A stretch of 64,000 nt of DNA from Bacillus subtilis (GTDB taxonomy: Bacteria; Pseudomonadota; Alphaproteobacteria; Rhizobiales; Rhizobiaceae): the NCBI GenBank assembly GCA_021733665.1, contig JAHREI010000001.1, positions 992,001 through 1,056,000 of the forward strand, read 5' to 3'. Every line of letters starts with the position of its first letter. The stretch's first letter is position 1. Below, one piece after another: positions 46,856 through 54,565 of the stretch. A model generated the notes under the pieces. The model was not told the origin of the DNA, searched no databases, and saw only the letters and a list, made by a program, of their open reading frames with translations. A program made the translations under genes and the position numbers.

Positions 46856-47125
46856 ATGACCGAGCCGAACACCACCGGACCAGCTTCCAATGACGATATT
46901 GCTGTCATGAGCTTCGAACAGGCGCTCAAGCAGCTGGAAACAATTGTTGATGATCTGGAACGCGGTGATGTGCCTCTGGAAAAATCGATCCTGATTTATG
47001 AGCGCGGTGAAGCGTTGAAAAATCATTGCGAGAAATTGCTGCAATCGGCAGAGGATAAGGTTGAGAAAATCAAACTCAACCGCGATGGTCAGCCAACCGG
47101 CACCGAGCCGTTGGATCCGGAATAA
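46856..47125 (+). CDS. xseB: Exodeoxyribonuclease VII small subunit
   Basis: An 89-residue helical protein forming the small chain of exonuclease VII with XseA. The family core is visible: [28 protein letters not shown] (given as [13 protein letters not shown] and [11 protein letters not shown]), followed by [25 protein letters not shown]. The large subunit gene is not in the window. It is the second gene of a unit with the HDAC-like gene and is followed by a terminator. Confidence 0.94.
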   Translation: MTEPNTTGPASNDDIAVMSFEQALKQLETIVDDLERGDVPLEKSILIYERGEALKNHCEKLLQSAEDKVEKIKLNRDGQPTGTEPLDPE

Positions 47126-47150
47126 ATCTTTTCAAAATGGTTTCATTTGC

Positions 47151-47184
47151 ATGCCTCATCCTCACAGATGAGGCATTGTTGTAT
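47151..47184. terminator. Terminator between xseB and the broken SH3 gene
   Basis: Perfect 10-bp stem ATGCCTCATC / GATGAGGCAT with a 6-nt loop, followed by TGTTGTATT; placed between convergent genes. Confidence 0.7.
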
Positions 47185-47623
47185 TATGAGAGATTTTTAA
47201 GCGGTACCCAGCCTTCTTTGCCATCTTCTGAGCGGCACCATGCCCAGCCATGGGTGATATCAAAACTCTCCAGCATTTGTCCTGTCACACAGGTCAGCTC
47301 CATTGCTGAATAATCTTTCTTTGCAAAACAACTGTCCGCTGTGCGGCTGGCCAATGTATCAGGAATCCAGCCGGCTTTGCCCTGTTCATTGATTGCCCAC
47401 AGCCATAAGTGCCCGTCCCAGTTATAGAGCATTTCCAGCAAAAGTGCGAAGCGGTTTTGCGTCGGATAATGCGAAAAACAAACAGTACAGCGGTTCCAAC
47501 GTTTCAGTCTTAACTGGAACCGCTGTAATCTTCACCTGTGAGCTTTAGGACATCGCCTTGCTTGACACTGATCGGATCGGGATAGCTGGCTTCGTGGTCT
47601 GCGGTAACGGTTCTGCGGATCAT
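47184..47623 (-). pseudogene. Two-SH3-domain protein gene split by a MITE insertion
   Basis: Reading from the ATG at 47623, the first 32 codons (MIRRTVTADHEASYPD... to LKLTGED) are a normal SH3-domain start; the frame then enters a repeat and stops at a TAA. The rest (YNWDGHLWLWAINEQGKAGW..., then a second SH3-like unit ending KEGWVPLKNLS) is open from 47441 but in another frame. Deleting 47427-47527 (99-bp element plus one TA) joins GGT GAA GAT to TAT AAC TGG in frame and gives an unbroken 112-residue protein with two variant SH3 (pfam SH3_2-like) domains. The insertion thus inactivated it, and recently, since no other lesion is seen. The intact protein was probably a small cytoplasmic or envelope ligand-binding protein. 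Confidence 0.9.
47425..47527 (+). mobile_element. MITE-like element, family B, copy 2, with TA target duplication
   Basis: A 99-bp insert (47427-47525) flanked by TA on both sides (47425-47426 and 47526-47527). Ends are imperfect inverted repeats: GAGCATTTCCAGCAAAAG and, inverted, CAGCGGTTCCAGTTAAG. It is nearly the same as 39886-39988. It has no coding capacity, so it would need a transposase from elsewhere; TA duplication points to the IS630/Tc1-mariner kind. Confidence 0.88.
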
Positions 47624-47633
47624 GATTATTTAC

Positions 47634-48131
47634 TTATAAAAGAGAACGGAAAAAAGCGCTGAAATAATAAGGGCCTGCACCCCAAACCAGTGTCCAGAGT
47701 GCTGCGCCAATAATATTGGCCGCTACAAATTTGAGCCAGTGCATTTTTAAAGCGCCAGCCATAATACCGTTCAATTGCCGGAGAATAGCGAAAAACCGTG
47801 CGGTGATAACAATGCCGCTGCCATATTTTTCAAACAGCGCTTCAAACTTCTCCAGCCTTTCCGGCGTCAGCTTTACATAAGGGCCGAAACGCAACAGCAC
47901 TTTGCGCCCGCCGAAATGGCCGATCAGGTAGCCTGTGCTGTCACCGAGAATAGCAGCCAGAAAAACGGCCATAAGCATCACAGGCAAAGACAATGTGCCT
48001 TGCTGTGCCAGCAGGGAAGCGGCAATCAGGATAGATTCTCCGGGTACAGGCGCACCGAAGCTCTCACAATAGATGATAATAAACAGCGCAATCGAGCCAT
48101 AGGTGGCGATATATGGCTCAATCCAATGCAT
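47634..48131 (-). CDS. DedA family membrane protein
   Basis: A 165-residue inner-membrane protein of the DedA/SNARE-associated family, thought to flip undecaprenyl phosphate or phospholipids or to support proton motive force. It shows the family blocks FESFGAPVPGES-like CESFGAPVPGESILI, GDSTGYLIGHFGGRKVL, KYGSGIVITARFFAILRQLNGIMAGALKM (key Arg residues in ARFFAILR) and a C-terminal hydrophobic anchor. Slightly shorter than the common ~200-residue members. It starts 18 bp after the GlsB gene's stop, so both are in one - strand unit that ended in the SH3 gene. Confidence 0.9.
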   Translation of the reverse strand: MHWIEPYIATYGSIALFIIIYCESFGAPVPGESILIAASLLAQQGTLSLPVMLMAVFLAAILGDSTGYLIGHFGGRKVLLRFGPYVKLTPERLEKFEALFEKYGSGIVITARFFAILRQLNGIMAGALKMHWLKFVAANIIGAALWTLVWGAGPYYFSAFFRSLL

Positions 48132-48149
48132 GATAGTGTCCGTTTATGT

Positions 48150-48410
48150 TTATCGCAGCTGCTTTTGCCCGCTGATGGCATGATACAGGAACAGTACGAC
48201 AACAGCCCCGATAACCGAAACAATCAGGCTGTAAATATTGAGGCCGGTAACACCGGCCGCGCCGAAGAAGTTGAAGATAACACCGCCGATAACTGCGCCG
48301 ACAATGCCGAGGACAATATCCATCAGCATGCCTTGGCCGCTTTTATTGACAATTTTGCTGCCGATAAAACCGGCAATGAGACCGAGAATAATCCAACTGA
48401 TCACTGACAT
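48150..48410 (-). CDS. GlsB/YeaQ/YmgE family stress membrane protein
   Basis: An 86-residue protein with three membrane helices and the family start MSVISWIILGLIAGFIGSKI, followed by glycine-rich helices (GIVGAVIGGVIFNFFG). Such proteins are called transglycosylase-associated by tradition and rise in stress, but their role is unknown. The ATG at 48410 follows GGAG by 8 nt; the frame's extension to 48437 runs into the repeat upstream and is rejected. First gene of the GlsB-DedA-SH3 unit. Confidence 0.88.
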   Translation of the reverse strand: MSVISWIILGLIAGFIGSKIVNKSGQGMLMDIVLGIVGAVIGGVIFNFFGAAGVTGLNIYSLIVSVIGAVVVLFLYHAISGQKQLR

Positions 48411-48431
48411 TGTTGTTTCTCCGTGTCGCAA

Positions 48432-48531
48432 AAGCATTTTACAGTCAGATGCAGATTTATAACTGCAAACATGCTAAAATGATAAAGTACAGAGCAAAAA
48501 CTGCCGGTAAATATGTGACGTTTCGCTCTGG
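48432..48531 (+). repeat. Dispersed repeat family A, copy 6 (degenerate)
   Basis: Recognisable by AAGCATTTTACAGTCAGATG at the left, AAATGATAAAGTACAGAGC in the middle and ATGTGACGTTTCGCTCTGG at the right, lining up with GCATTTCACAGTC, AAACTAAAGAATCTAGAGC and ATGAACGTAAACCGCTCTAG of copy 1. It lies in the divergent promoter region of the GlsB and YidB genes. Confidence 0.65.
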
Positions 48532-48651
48532 AAACTCGGTAAAACGCTCCCATATCAATGCATATTTGGCAAGGTACAATCTTGCCAAGATAATCTTTTT
48601 ACGTAAAGCTGAGTATTATCCGGCATTTCGCAGGTTTGGAGGAAGTATAGA

Positions 48652-49278
48652 ATGGGCCTTTTTGGTGGTGACTCTTCAAATAATGAACCGGTACCGGGCG
48701 GCAGCCTGACCAAACCGGTTCTGATTGCATTGGGTGCATTGCTCGTTGGGCGTATGTTTAGCGGCAAATCTGACGAGAATGAGCAGGCACAGGCGCAGGT
48801 GCCCGATCAGGCACCATCCGGTGGTGGTCTTGGTGATCTGCTGGGCGGGCTGCTTGGTGGCGGACAGGCCGCAAACCATCAGCAGGATAATGCACAGGCC
48901 GGTGGCCTTGGTGGCTTAGGCGGTGTTCTGGGTGGCTTGCTGGGCGGAGTTCTGGGCGGCAGTTCGGCCGGACAAGCTGCGCCAAATGCGGGCAGCGGCG
49001 GTTTGGGTGGTCTGCTTGACCAGCTGAAACAGGCAGGCCTTGGTGACAAAGTTGAAAGCTGGGTTGGCGGTGGCAATAATGCAGCCATTGAGCCGGATCA
49101 GCTTGGCAATGCGCTTGGTCAAAACACAATTTCTGACATTGCGCGTCAGGCTGGCGTCAATGAACAGGATTTGCTGGCAGAGCTTTCTGCTGCGCTTCCG
49201 GGTATCGTAGACAAGCTGACTGCCAATGGTCAGGTGCCGGATATGCAGCAATTGCTGAAAATGCTCAGCCAGAAATAA
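48652..49278 (+). CDS. YidB-like (DUF937) glycine-rich protein
   Basis: A 208-residue protein. The N-terminus starts MGLFGGDSSNNEPVPG with a short hydrophobic stretch (about 21-36). A Gly/Leu-rich low-complexity centre (about 57-125) is built from GGLGGLLGG-like units. The C-terminal ~80 residues (LLDQLKQAGLGDKVESWVG..., DIARQAGVNEQDLLAELSAALPGIVDKL) are the conserved YidB/DUF937 helical domain. Function unknown; YidB proteins are often next to envelope-stress genes, as here. GGAGGAAG precedes the ATG. Followed by a strong terminator. Confidence 0.87.
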   Translation: MGLFGGDSSNNEPVPGGSLTKPVLIALGALLVGRMFSGKSDENEQAQAQVPDQAPSGGGLGDLLGGLLGGGQAANHQQDNAQAGGLGGLGGVLGGLLGGVLGGSSAGQAAPNAGSGGLGGLLDQLKQAGLGDKVESWVGGGNNAAIEPDQLGNALGQNTISDIARQAGVNEQDLLAELSAALPGIVDKLTANGQVPDMQQLLKMLSQK

Positions 49279-49307
49279 GCACTCTTTGTTGCTGACTGAT
49301 TTGTGAT

Positions 49308-49345
49308 GAGATGTCCGGAAGCAAATTTCCGAACATCTCTTTTTT
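49308..49345 (+). terminator. Terminator of the YidB-like gene
   Basis: Stem GAGATGTCCGGAA / TTCCGAACATCTC with a 6-nt loop and six T. Confidence 0.9.
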
Positions 49346-49398
49346 ATGTTATGGTGATTGAAGTTTTTAATGTCGGATTTTGCTGAAAGGATTGCTTG

Positions 49399-50334
49399 GT
49401 GAGTTTTTTTCCTGGTCAGGATCCGGTTCCCGGTGACCTTCAGTCAATTGATGCTATTGAGACATTAATTATTCCGCGTACCAGTGAGGTGGGCGGCCTG
49501 CAGGTGCGTCGTGCGTTGCCGACCGCCAAGCGTCGTCTCGTCGGGCCATTTATCTTTTTCGACCGGATGGGGCCTGCTATATTACGGGCAGGGCAAGCGC
49601 TGGATGTGGCACCGCATCCGCATATCGGCCTTTCAACTGTTACTTATCTTCTGGACGGCAATATCCGTCATCGTGACAGTCTGGGCACCGAGCAGGTGAT
49701 TAATCCCGGTGAAGTCAATTTGATGACTGCGGGACGCGGCATTGTGCACTCAGAACGCACGCCGGAAGAAATGCGCGGATCGCCGCTGGCTATCTCTGGT
49801 GTGCAGACATGGGTTGCTTTACCTGAACGCTCTGAAAATATGGCGCCGGAATTTAGTAATCATACGGTGCAGCAATTGCCGTGGCTGGCGGAAAAAGAAT
49901 TCCGCATGCGTCTGATGATTGGCGATATGCACGGATTGAAGTCCAATGTGCCGACTTATAGCGAAACACTTTATGCCGATGTGTTTATTGAGGCGGGCGG
50001 TAAATTCCACCTGCCTGCGGTGCAGGAAGAGCGGGCGATTTATATCCTGAGCGGTGCAGTTCGTATCGCCGGAGAAATATTTACCGATAATCAGCTGCTG
50101 GCCTTCCGGCAGGGCGATGATATTGTGATTGAAGCCGTGCCGCAAAATTTTGCGACTGAAGGTGCACAGATCATGGTCTTCGGTGGTGAGGCGATGGATA
50201 GCCGCCGCTATATCTGGTGGAACTTCGTTTCATCATCAAAAGAACGTATTGAGCAGGCAAAAGAAGAGTGGCGTAGCCGCCGCTTTGATATTGTTCCGGG
50301 GGATGCTGAGGAATTTATTCCGCTTCCTGAATAA
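49399..50334 (+). CDS. Second pirin family protein
   Basis: A 311-residue bicupin, only distantly like the pirin at 19,399. The iron-site motif is HPHIGLSTVTYLLDGNIRHRD and IVHSERTPEEM, keeping the His-x-His...His-x-Glu pattern. The GTG at 49399 is preferred (AAAGG 8 nt upstream; a TTG one codon before is also open). The end of the protein (about 275-311: SSSKERIEQAKEEWRSRRFD) matches the long pirins of alphaproteobacteria. It closes the accessory block in front of dxs. Catalytic role unproven. Confidence 0.88.
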   Translation: MSFFPGQDPVPGDLQSIDAIETLIIPRTSEVGGLQVRRALPTAKRRLVGPFIFFDRMGPAILRAGQALDVAPHPHIGLSTVTYLLDGNIRHRDSLGTEQVINPGEVNLMTAGRGIVHSERTPEEMRGSPLAISGVQTWVALPERSENMAPEFSNHTVQQLPWLAEKEFRMRLMIGDMHGLKSNVPTYSETLYADVFIEAGGKFHLPAVQEERAIYILSGAVRIAGEIFTDNQLLAFRQGDDIVIEAVPQNFATEGAQIMVFGGEAMDSRRYIWWNFVSSSKERIEQAKEEWRSRRFDIVPGDAEEFIPLPE

Positions 50335-50363
50335 CTATTTGAAATAGTTGATTGCAAAAGACC

Positions 50364-50406
50364 GGCAGATGGGAAACAAAGCCTTTTAAATATGTTTCCG
50401 TCTGCC
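50364..50406 (+). other. Stem-loop in the pirin-dxs gap
   Basis: Arms GGCAGATGGGAAACA and TGTTTCCGTCTGCC pair with one mismatch around an AT-rich loop. It has no T tail, so it is either a weak terminator of the pirin gene or a leader hairpin 34 bp before dxs. Confidence 0.5.
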
Positions 50407-50439
50407 CTGAACTGTCCATAGAATAATAAGGTTTTCCAG

Positions 50440-52380
50440 ATGACCGGTTTTAATAACAAGCTGCACACACCGTTGCTGGATCAGGTGCATTTACCGGAAG
50501 ATTTGCGAAAGCTTGCGCCTGCACAATTGCCGCAACTGGCGGATGAATTGCGCGCTGATCTGATTGATGTTGTGTCGCGCACCGGTGGCCATCTTGGTTC
50601 GAGTCTTGGTGTGGTCGAACTGACCGTGGCGCTGCATTATCTGTTTGATACGCCGAATGATCGGCTGATTTGGGATGTTGGGCACCAAACCTATCCGCAT
50701 AAAATTCTGACCGGCCGCCGTGAGCGTATGCCTACCATCCGTCAGGAGGGCGGTCTATCCGGTTTCACAAAGCGGGCTGAAAGTGAATATGATGATTTTG
50801 GCACCGGCCATGCGTCCACTTCGATTTCGGCTGGTCTTGGCATGTCTGTGGCAAGTGAGCTCAAAGGCGAAAAACGCAATGTCATTGCTGTGATCGGTGA
50901 CGGTTCCATGTCCGCCGGTATGGCCTATGAGGCGATGAATAATGCCGGTGCGTTGGATGCTCGTCTGATCGTTATTCTCAATGATAATGATATGTCGATT
51001 GCGCCGCCGACCGGTGCAATGAGCGCCTATCTGGCGCGTCTGGTTTCCGGCACAACCTATCGAAACTTGCGTGAAGTTGCCAAGCAGATCAGCCAGAAAC
51101 TGCCAAAATTCTTTCAGGATAAAGCCCGTAAAACGGAAGAGTTTGCCCGTGGTTTCTGGGCTGGCGGCACAATGTTTGAAGAACTGGGTATGTATTATGT
51201 CGGTCCTGTGGACGGTCATAATCTCGACCATCTTTTGCCTGTGCTGACCAATATCCGTGATAATGTTGATGGCCCTGTTTTGGTGCATGTGGTGACCAAA
51301 AAAGGTAAAGGCTATGCGCCAGCCGAAGCCGCAGCCGATAAATATCACGGCGTCAATAAATTCGATGTCATTACCGGTCAGCAGTCAAAGCCGCCTGCAA
51401 ATGCGCCGAGTTATACAAAAGTATTTGCCAATGCGCTGATCGAAGAAGCGCGGCATGACGAAAAAGTTGTAGCAGTCACTGCTGCAATGCCGGACGGGAC
51501 GGGGCTTAATCTTTTCGGGCAGGCATTTCCGAAACGGACTTTCGATGTCGGCATGGCCGAGCAACATGCAGTGACTTTCGCAGCTGGTCTGGCTGCTGAA
51601 GGGCTGAAGCCATTTGCAGCGATTTACTCCACCTTCCTGCAACGCGCTTATGATCAGGTGGTGCATGATGTGGCGATCCAGCATCTGCCGGTGCGCTTTG
51701 CGATTGACCGTGCTGGTGTGGTTGGCGCGGATGGTGCCACTCATGCGGGCAGTTTTGATACTGCCTTCCTGAGCAATTTACCGGGCTTTGTGGTGATGGC
51801 CGCATCGGATGAAGCCGAGCTGGTGCATATGGTGCGCACCGCTGCGGAATATGAAGAAGGGCCGATCTCCTTCCGCTATCCGCGCGGAGATGGTGTGGGG
51901 GTGGATTTGCCGGAACGTGGTACTGTTCTGGAGATCGGTAAAGGCCGCATTGTTCGTGAAGGCAGCAAGATCGCAATTTTGAGTTTTGGCACGCGTTTGC
52001 AGGAATGCTTAGCTGCTGCTGATGAGCTGGATGCAGCAGGTCTTTCCACTACTGTTGCGGATGCGCGTTTTGCCAAACCGCTGGATCATGATCTGATCCG
52101 CCGCCTTGCTAAAGAGCATCAGGTGCTGCTGACAATTGAAGAAGGCGCAGCCGGTGGCTTTGGCGCGCATGTATTGCATTATCTCAGCAATGAAGGCGCA
52201 CTGGATCACGGTCTGCGTGTTCGCACGCTGACTTTGCCGGATGCATTTCTGGATCATGCCAAGCCTGAGGCGATGTATGCCGGTGCAGGCTTGGATAGTG
52301 CAGGTATTGTACGCGCAGCCTTCGCAGCCCTTGGCCGTGATGTGTTGACCGGTGAGGCGGGCGGCGGATTGCGTGCCTGA
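50440..52380 (+). CDS. dxs: 1-deoxy-D-xylulose-5-phosphate synthase
   Basis: A 646-residue thiamine-diphosphate enzyme that condenses pyruvate and glyceraldehyde 3-phosphate, the entry to the MEP isoprenoid pathway. The ThDP motif is [18 protein letters not shown] (GDG...N). Other blocks: [44 protein letters not shown] (the catalytic Glu of ThDP activation) and [15 protein letters not shown]. The product feeds the prenyl chains needed by UbiA and CtaB in this window. The start ATG follows AAGG by 8 nt. Confidence 0.96.
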   Translation: MTGFNNKLHTPLLDQVHLPEDLRKLAPAQLPQLADELRADLIDVVSRTGGHLGSSLGVVELTVALHYLFDTPNDRLIWDVGHQTYPHKILTGRRERMPTIRQEGGLSGFTKRAESEYDDFGTGHASTSISAGLGMSVASELKGEKRNVIAVIGDGSMSAGMAYEAMNNAGALDARLIVILNDNDMSIAPPTGAMSAYLARLVSGTTYRNLREVAKQISQKLPKFFQDKARKTEEFARGFWAGGTMFEELGMYYVGPVDGHNLDHLLPVLTNIRDNVDGPVLVHVVTKKGKGYAPAEAAADKYHGVNKFDVITGQQSKPPANAPSYTKVFANALIEEARHDEKVVAVTAAMPDGTGLNLFGQAFPKRTFDVGMAEQHAVTFAAGLAAEGLKPFAAIYSTFLQRAYDQVVHDVAIQHLPVRFAIDRAGVVGADGATHAGSFDTAFLSNLPGFVVMAASDEAELVHMVRTAAEYEEGPISFRYPRGDGVGVDLPERGTVLEIGKGRIVREGSKIAILSFGTRLQECLAAADELDAAGLSTTVADARFAKPLDHDLIRRLAKEHQVLLTIEEGAAGGFGAHVLHYLSNEGALDHGLRVRTLTLPDAFLDHAKPEAMYAGAGLDSAGIVRAAFAALGRDVLTGEAGGGLRA

Positions 52381-52409
52381 TACCATCCGACAGGATTGTT
52401 TTAAAAATA

Positions 52410-52447
52410 TCAGAGCGCATATGTCATTATGGATATGTGCGCTCTAA
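52410..52447. repeat. Mini-palindrome with CAGAGCGC / GCGCTCTAA ends
   Basis: Arms TCAGAGCGCATAT and ATATGTGCGCTCTAA around GTCATTATGG in the dxs-tlyA gap. No T tail. The ends resemble the TAGAGC family. Confidence 0.5.
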
Positions 52448-52489
52448 TTACATCTTGCGCTCAGGCGTTGTCTCCTTCATTGAGGCAGC

Positions 52490-53269
52490 ATGAGTGAAAA
52501 TAAAGATAAGATACGCCTTGATCAGGCGCTGGTGGAGCGCGGGCTGTTTGCCTCGCGTTCTCGTGCCCGCGATGCGGTGGCGCGTGGCACCGTGCGCGTG
52601 AATGGTCAGGTGGTCACGAAAGCCGGTCAGATCGTGACGGCTCAGGCCGAACTGGCAGTGGATGATCCGGCGAGCCGTTTTGTCTCCCGTGCGGCGCTGA
52701 AACTGACGGCTGCGCTCGATCATTTTGGTTTTGAGATTGAGGGTAAGACAGCACTGGATATCGGTGCATCCACCGGTGGTTTCACACAAGTGCTGCTGGA
52801 GCGCGGTGCAGAGCATGTGATCTGCGTCGATGTCGGTCATGATCAGTTGCATGAGACATTGCGTGGTGACAAGCGCGTTACTAATCTCGAAGGGCTGAAT
52901 GCCCGTGTGCTGGATGTGAGCCATCTGCAAGAACGCAAGATTGAGATTGTTGTCTCGGATGTCAGCTTTATCTCATTGAAACTGGCACTGCCCAATGCGC
53001 TTGACCTTTGTGCCGATGGCGGCTGGTGTCTGCTATTGGTGAAGCCGCAATTCGAGGCAGGACGTGAGGCAATCGGCAAAGGCGGCATTCTCAAAGACCC
53101 GTCGCAGGGTGAAAAGATTGCGCAGGATTTGCAGGCTTGGCTCAACGAGCAGTCCGGCTGGCAGGCTTTAGGATTTTGTGCCTCACCGATTACCGGTGGT
53201 GACGGCAATCAGGAATATATTTTGGCAGGCAAAAAGAACCATATTGCCGCCGTAAAGGACGATGTTTGA
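52490..53269 (+). CDS. tlyA: TlyA-family rRNA 2'-O-methyltransferase / haemolysin A-like protein
   Basis: A 259-residue protein with an N-terminal S4 RNA-binding domain (IRLDQALVERGLFASRSRARDAVARGTVRVNG, given as RLDQALVERGLF and GTVRVNGQ) and an FtsJ-like SAM domain (ALDIGASTGGFTQVLLERG, VSDVSFISLKLALP, LVKPQFEAGRE). In mycobacteria TlyA methylates 16S and 23S rRNA ribose sites. GAGG lies 6 nt before the ATG. Its TGA overlaps the next ATG by one base (TGATG), so translation is coupled. Confidence 0.92.
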   Translation: MSENKDKIRLDQALVERGLFASRSRARDAVARGTVRVNGQVVTKAGQIVTAQAELAVDDPASRFVSRAALKLTAALDHFGFEIEGKTALDIGASTGGFTQVLLERGAEHVICVDVGHDQLHETLRGDKRVTNLEGLNARVLDVSHLQERKIEIVVSDVSFISLKLALPNALDLCADGGWCLLLVKPQFEAGREAIGKGGILKDPSQGEKIAQDLQAWLNEQSGWQALGFCASPITGGDGNQEYILAGKKNHIAAVKDDV

Positions 53270-54498
53270 TGAGTTTGCGTGTTACAATCAATGCGATGGG
53301 TGCCGGTGGTGATGGTATTGCTCAGCTGCCGGATGGTCAGGTTTTTGTGCCTTTTACCTTGCCAGGTGAGGTTGCCAATGTTGCGCGGGATAAGAACCGT
53401 GCCAGCCTGATGGCCTTGCTGGAAACATCGGAACAGCGTGTAGAACCATCCTGCCGTCATTTCGAAGACTGCGGCGGTTGCGCCTTGCAGCATTGGGAAA
53501 TGTCTGCCTATCAGGCATGGAAGCGCTCACTGGTGGCAGCCAGCCTTGACGGGCGTGGTTTGAAATATGAGCTGGCACCATTGGTGCCATGCGCACAGCA
53601 GAGCCGCCGTCGTGCGACTTTCGCTATCCGCAAAACTGAAGCCGGTTTACTGCTCGGCTTTAACCGCCACCAGAGCCACGAGCTGATCAATATTTCTGAA
53701 TGTGCGGTGACAGTTCCGGCAATTATCTCCCGTCTGGATGATCTGCGCAAAGTCGCTATTCATCTGGCCGATGGTGCAAAGCCGTTTAAACTGACGGTTA
53801 CGGATACGGAATCCGGCCTTGATCTGGCTGCAAGCGGCTGTCCGACACCGGATGATGCAGCGCGCCGTATTCTTACACCTTTGATGATGGAACTGGGCTT
53901 TGCCCGTCTCAGTGTTGACGGTGAGATTATTCTGGAACCGAAAAAGCCGCTGATTACCTTCGGCAAGGTGCCGGTGAATATTCCGTCCGGCAGTTTCCTT
54001 CAGGCAACAATCGAAGCTGAAGAAGCTATGGTTGCGCTGGTGATCGGCCATTTCAAAAAGGTCAAAAAAGCTGCGGACTTGTTCTGCGGTGTCGGTACTT
54101 TTGCTCTGCGTATTGCTGAGACGATGGCGGTTCATGCGGTGGAAAATGATGCACCGGCACTGGCCGCACTGGATCGCGGTATTCGTCATGTGCAGGGGCT
54201 AAAGCCGGTCACGCATGAGCGCCGCGATCTGTTCCGCCGTCCGATCCTGCATAAGGATCTCAATGCTTATCAGGGTGTGGTCTTCGATCCGCCGCGTGCC
54301 GGTGCTGAAGAGCAGGCAATGCAGATTGCCAAATCATCCGTGCCTAAAGTGGCGGCTGTTTCCTGTAATCCGGTGACACTGGCGCGCGACCTCGCCATTC
54401 TGGTGAAGGGCGGCTACAAGATCGACAAGATCATTCCTGTCGATCAGTTCCTGTGGTCATCCCATGTGGAGACTGTGGCGCTGCTCTCGAAAAAGTAA
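53269..54498 (+). CDS. Fe-S-containing TrmA/RlmD-type uracil-5 RNA methyltransferase
   Basis: A 409-residue RNA m5U methyltransferase. It has the [4Fe-4S] cysteines Cys62, Cys68, Cys71 (SCRHFEDCGGC) and Cys145 (SECAVT). An N-terminal TRAM-like domain precedes them, and the SAM motif is LFCGVGTFALRIAE. The catalytic loop is VFDPPRAGAEEQ and the nucleophile lies in VSCNPVTLARD. Which uridine (23S U747/U1939 or tRNA U54) it methylates cannot be settled. The ATG overlaps the tlyA stop. The pair forms an RNA-modification unit closed by a terminator. Confidence 0.9.
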   Translation: MSLRVTINAMGAGGDGIAQLPDGQVFVPFTLPGEVANVARDKNRASLMALLETSEQRVEPSCRHFEDCGGCALQHWEMSAYQAWKRSLVAASLDGRGLKYELAPLVPCAQQSRRRATFAIRKTEAGLLLGFNRHQSHELINISECAVTVPAIISRLDDLRKVAIHLADGAKPFKLTVTDTESGLDLAASGCPTPDDAARRILTPLMMELGFARLSVDGEIILEPKKPLITFGKVPVNIPSGSFLQATIEAEEAMVALVIGHFKKVKKAADLFCGVGTFALRIAETMAVHAVENDAPALAALDRGIRHVQGLKPVTHERRDLFRRPILHKDLNAYQGVVFDPPRAGAEEQAMQIAKSSVPKVAAVSCNPVTLARDLAILVKGGYKIDKIIPVDQFLWSSHVETVALLSKK

Positions 54499-54514
54499 AG
54501 CGCTTTGAAACAAT

Positions 54515-54547
54515 AACGGGCTCGTTGTTAGCGCAACGAGCCCGTTT
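54515..54547. terminator. Bidirectional terminator between RNA methyltransferase and SDR genes
   Basis: Stem AACGGGCTCGTTG / CAACGAGCCCGTT with a 6-nt loop and TTTTG; convergent genes. Confidence 0.9.
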
Positions 54548-54565
54548 TGTATTCAGATAATGGGG

